From NCBI GenBank assembly GCA_007120565.1, contig SKNK01000317.1:1-5001 (forward strand): a DNA stretch of 5,001 nucleotides, read 5' to 3'. Below are positions 3,843 through 5,001 of the stretch, piece after piece (the first letter of the stretch is position 1; every line of letters begins with the position of its first letter). The notes below the pieces were generated by a model. That model had not been told where the DNA came from. It did not search any database and saw nothing but the letters and a program-made list of their open reading frames with translations. The stretch comes from Nitriliruptoraceae bacterium. GTDB lineage: Bacteria > Actinomycetota > Nitriliruptoria > Nitriliruptorales > Nitriliruptoraceae. Both the position numbers and the translations under genes were made by a program.

Positions 3843-5001
3843 GTGACCTACGACCGCGAGGAGTGGCGCCGCCCTTGGCGGGCGGAGCCCGATGCCGGAG
3901 CTGCGCCTCGCTCAACGGCAGCGTCTTCGACGTCGCCGTCCTGGTCCTCGTCGCAGCCGTCGGAGAGCGACCACGCGCCGGCCGCGGCTGAGCGGATCGA
4001 GGCGCCAGAGCCGACCTCGTCGCTGTCGCGCTACCCCCAGCCTCCCCCCGAGGGCTTCGATGCCAGCGCGGCGGGCCCCGGGTCTCCCGTCGGTTCCGTG
4101 CGCCCTCCGGATACCACCGGGACCGTCGATCCTCCCCGTCCACGTCGCCGCGGCGGTCTGGGCTGGGCGATCGGAGCCCTCTTCGGTGCGGTGTTGGGGA
4201 CCACGGCGACGCTGGCCATCATGCTGCCCCAGGACGTCGGAGACGAACCGGGGTCGCCGTCGCAACCCTCCGCCGAGGTCAGCGCGCCATCGATCGAGGT
4301 GGTGGGGGAAGACGGCAACGGGATCGTCCCCGCGGTCGCCGAAGCGGTCACCCCCTCGGTGGTCACCGTCGACGTCGGAGGTCCCGGTGCGGGCCCCCGT
4401 CCCACGGCGCTCGGTTCGGGGGTGATCTACACCTCGGACGGCTACATCATCACCAACCACCACGTGATCGAAGCAGCGCTCGATGAGGAGATCCCGGTCA
4501 CGGTCCGCTTGGCGAGCGGTGACATCCTCGATGCCGAGATCATCGGCAGCGACGAACTCAACGATCTGGCGGTCGTGAAGGTCGATCGGGACGGCCTCCC
4601 CGCCATCAACTTCCGGCCCGACGACGAGCCTCTCCGCGTCGGCGAGACCGTCATCGCCGTCGGTTCACCCTTCGGGCTCGAGACCTCGGTGACCGCCGGC
4701 ATCATCAGCGCTCTGAACCGACAGCTGCGTATCGATGAGGTTGGCAGCGGCCTGGTGATCCCCTCGGTGATCCAGACCGACGCGGCCATCAACCCCGGCA
4801 ACTCGGGCGGTGCGCTCGTCGACGCCGAGGGTCGGCTCGTCGGCATCAACACCGCGATCATGAGCCAGACCGGAACCGGCCAAGGTGTCGGATTCGCCGT
4901 CTCGTTCGAGCAGACGATGACGTCCGCTGACCAGCTCATCGAACAGGGCTTCGTACGCCACCCCCTGTTGGGCATCGCCGGACAGGACGTCAGCCCCGAG
5001 C
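3843..5001 (+). CDS. htrA: Membrane-anchored HtrA/DegP-family serine protease, 3' end outside the window
   Basis: GTG 3843 is preceded by GGAG (3833-3836), and an in-frame TGA at 3828 rules out an earlier start. 386 residues are visible with no stop. Residues 1-100 are a Ser/Pro/Ala-rich, probably disordered cytoplasmic head. RPRRRGG (99-105) precedes one membrane span at about 106-128, so the protease domain (about 157-370) lies outside the membrane. The trypsin-like triad is present: H207 (TNHHVI), D241 (NDLAVVKV) and S321 in NPGNSGGAL. VGSPFGLETSVTAGIIS (273-289) and GQGVGFAV (346-353) are typical HtrA segments. LGIAGQDVSPE at 376-386 begins a PDZ domain cut by the window edge. Known relatives degrade or refold damaged envelope proteins under stress. 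It sits divergently next to the methyltransferase, as htrA does near Rv1220c, but without sigE and rseA between them. Confidence 0.95.
   Translation, partial: MTYDREEWRRPWRAEPDAGAAPRSTAASSTSPSWSSSQPSESDHAPAAAERIEAPEPTSSLSRYPQPPPEGFDASAAGPGSPVGSVRPPDTTGTVDPPRPRRRGGLGWAIGALFGAVLGTTATLAIMLPQDVGDEPGSPSQPSAEVSAPSIEVVGEDGNGIVPAVAEAVTPSVVTVDVGGPGAGPRPTALGSGVIYTSDGYIITNHHVIEAALDEEIPVTVRLASGDILDAEIIGSDELNDLAVVKVDRDGLPAINFRPDDEPLRVGETVIAVGSPFGLETSVTAGIISALNRQLRIDEVGSGLVIPSVIQTDAAINPGNSGGALVDAEGRLVGINTAIMSQTGTGQGVGFAVSFEQTMTSADQLIEQGFVRHPLLGIAGQDVSPE

Noticed and set aside
4442..4975. 177-residue minus-strand frame opposite the protease domain
   Set aside because: Antisense of conserved HtrA coding sequence, and Ser/Pro/Thr-rich without domain features.

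Overview
The window is about 70 % GC, with strong G/C preference at third codon positions, GTG as well as ATG starts, and gene families typical of Actinomycetota (IlvG-like ThDP enzyme, FlK-type thioesterase, Rv1220c-type methyltransferase, HtrA with a long proline/serine-rich cytoplasmic head). A high-GC actinobacterium is the best reading. A deep-branching class such as Nitriliruptoria or Acidimicrobiia is possible, but the sequence alone does not settle it.

Layout. (1) 1-599, +: C-terminal part of a thiamine-diphosphate enzyme of the acetolactate synthase / 2-hydroxyacyl-CoA lyase group. (2) 600-782: convergent gap filled by a degenerate tandem repeat of about 26 bp that also contains a hairpin. 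(3) 783-1178, -: FlK-type hotdog thioesterase with an intact Thr/Glu/His triad. (4) 1179-1502: divergent intergenic region rich in dyads. (5) 1503-1832, +: 109-residue single-span membrane protein with an Asp/Gly tail. (6) 1851-1909: two perfect GC-rich hairpins in tandem. (7) 2069-2908, +: unrecognised protein with about eight membrane spans. (8) 2933-3559, -: class I SAM-dependent O-methyltransferase, converging on the previous gene with a 24-bp gap. (9) 3560-3842: divergent promoter region. (10) 3843 to the end, +: membrane-anchored HtrA/DegP serine protease, cut by the window edge at the start of its PDZ domain.

How the genes relate. Most are single transcription units in alternating orientation, so little operon logic is visible. 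The clearest context is the divergent methyltransferase/HtrA pair. It matches the two ends of the mycobacterial block Rv1220c - sigE - rseA - htrA - tatB, but here the sigma factor and anti-sigma factor are absent from between them. HtrA would act outside the membrane in protein quality control. The ThDP enzyme and the thioesterase could both act on acyl-CoA chemistry, but they converge rather than share an operon, so that link is weak. No mobile element, CRISPR array, tRNA or rRNA was seen, and I do not see a clearly new multi-gene system. The least explained items are the acidic-tail membrane protein with its structured flanks, the eight-span protein, the methyltransferase lacking the usual catalytic aspartates, and the 26-bp repeat.
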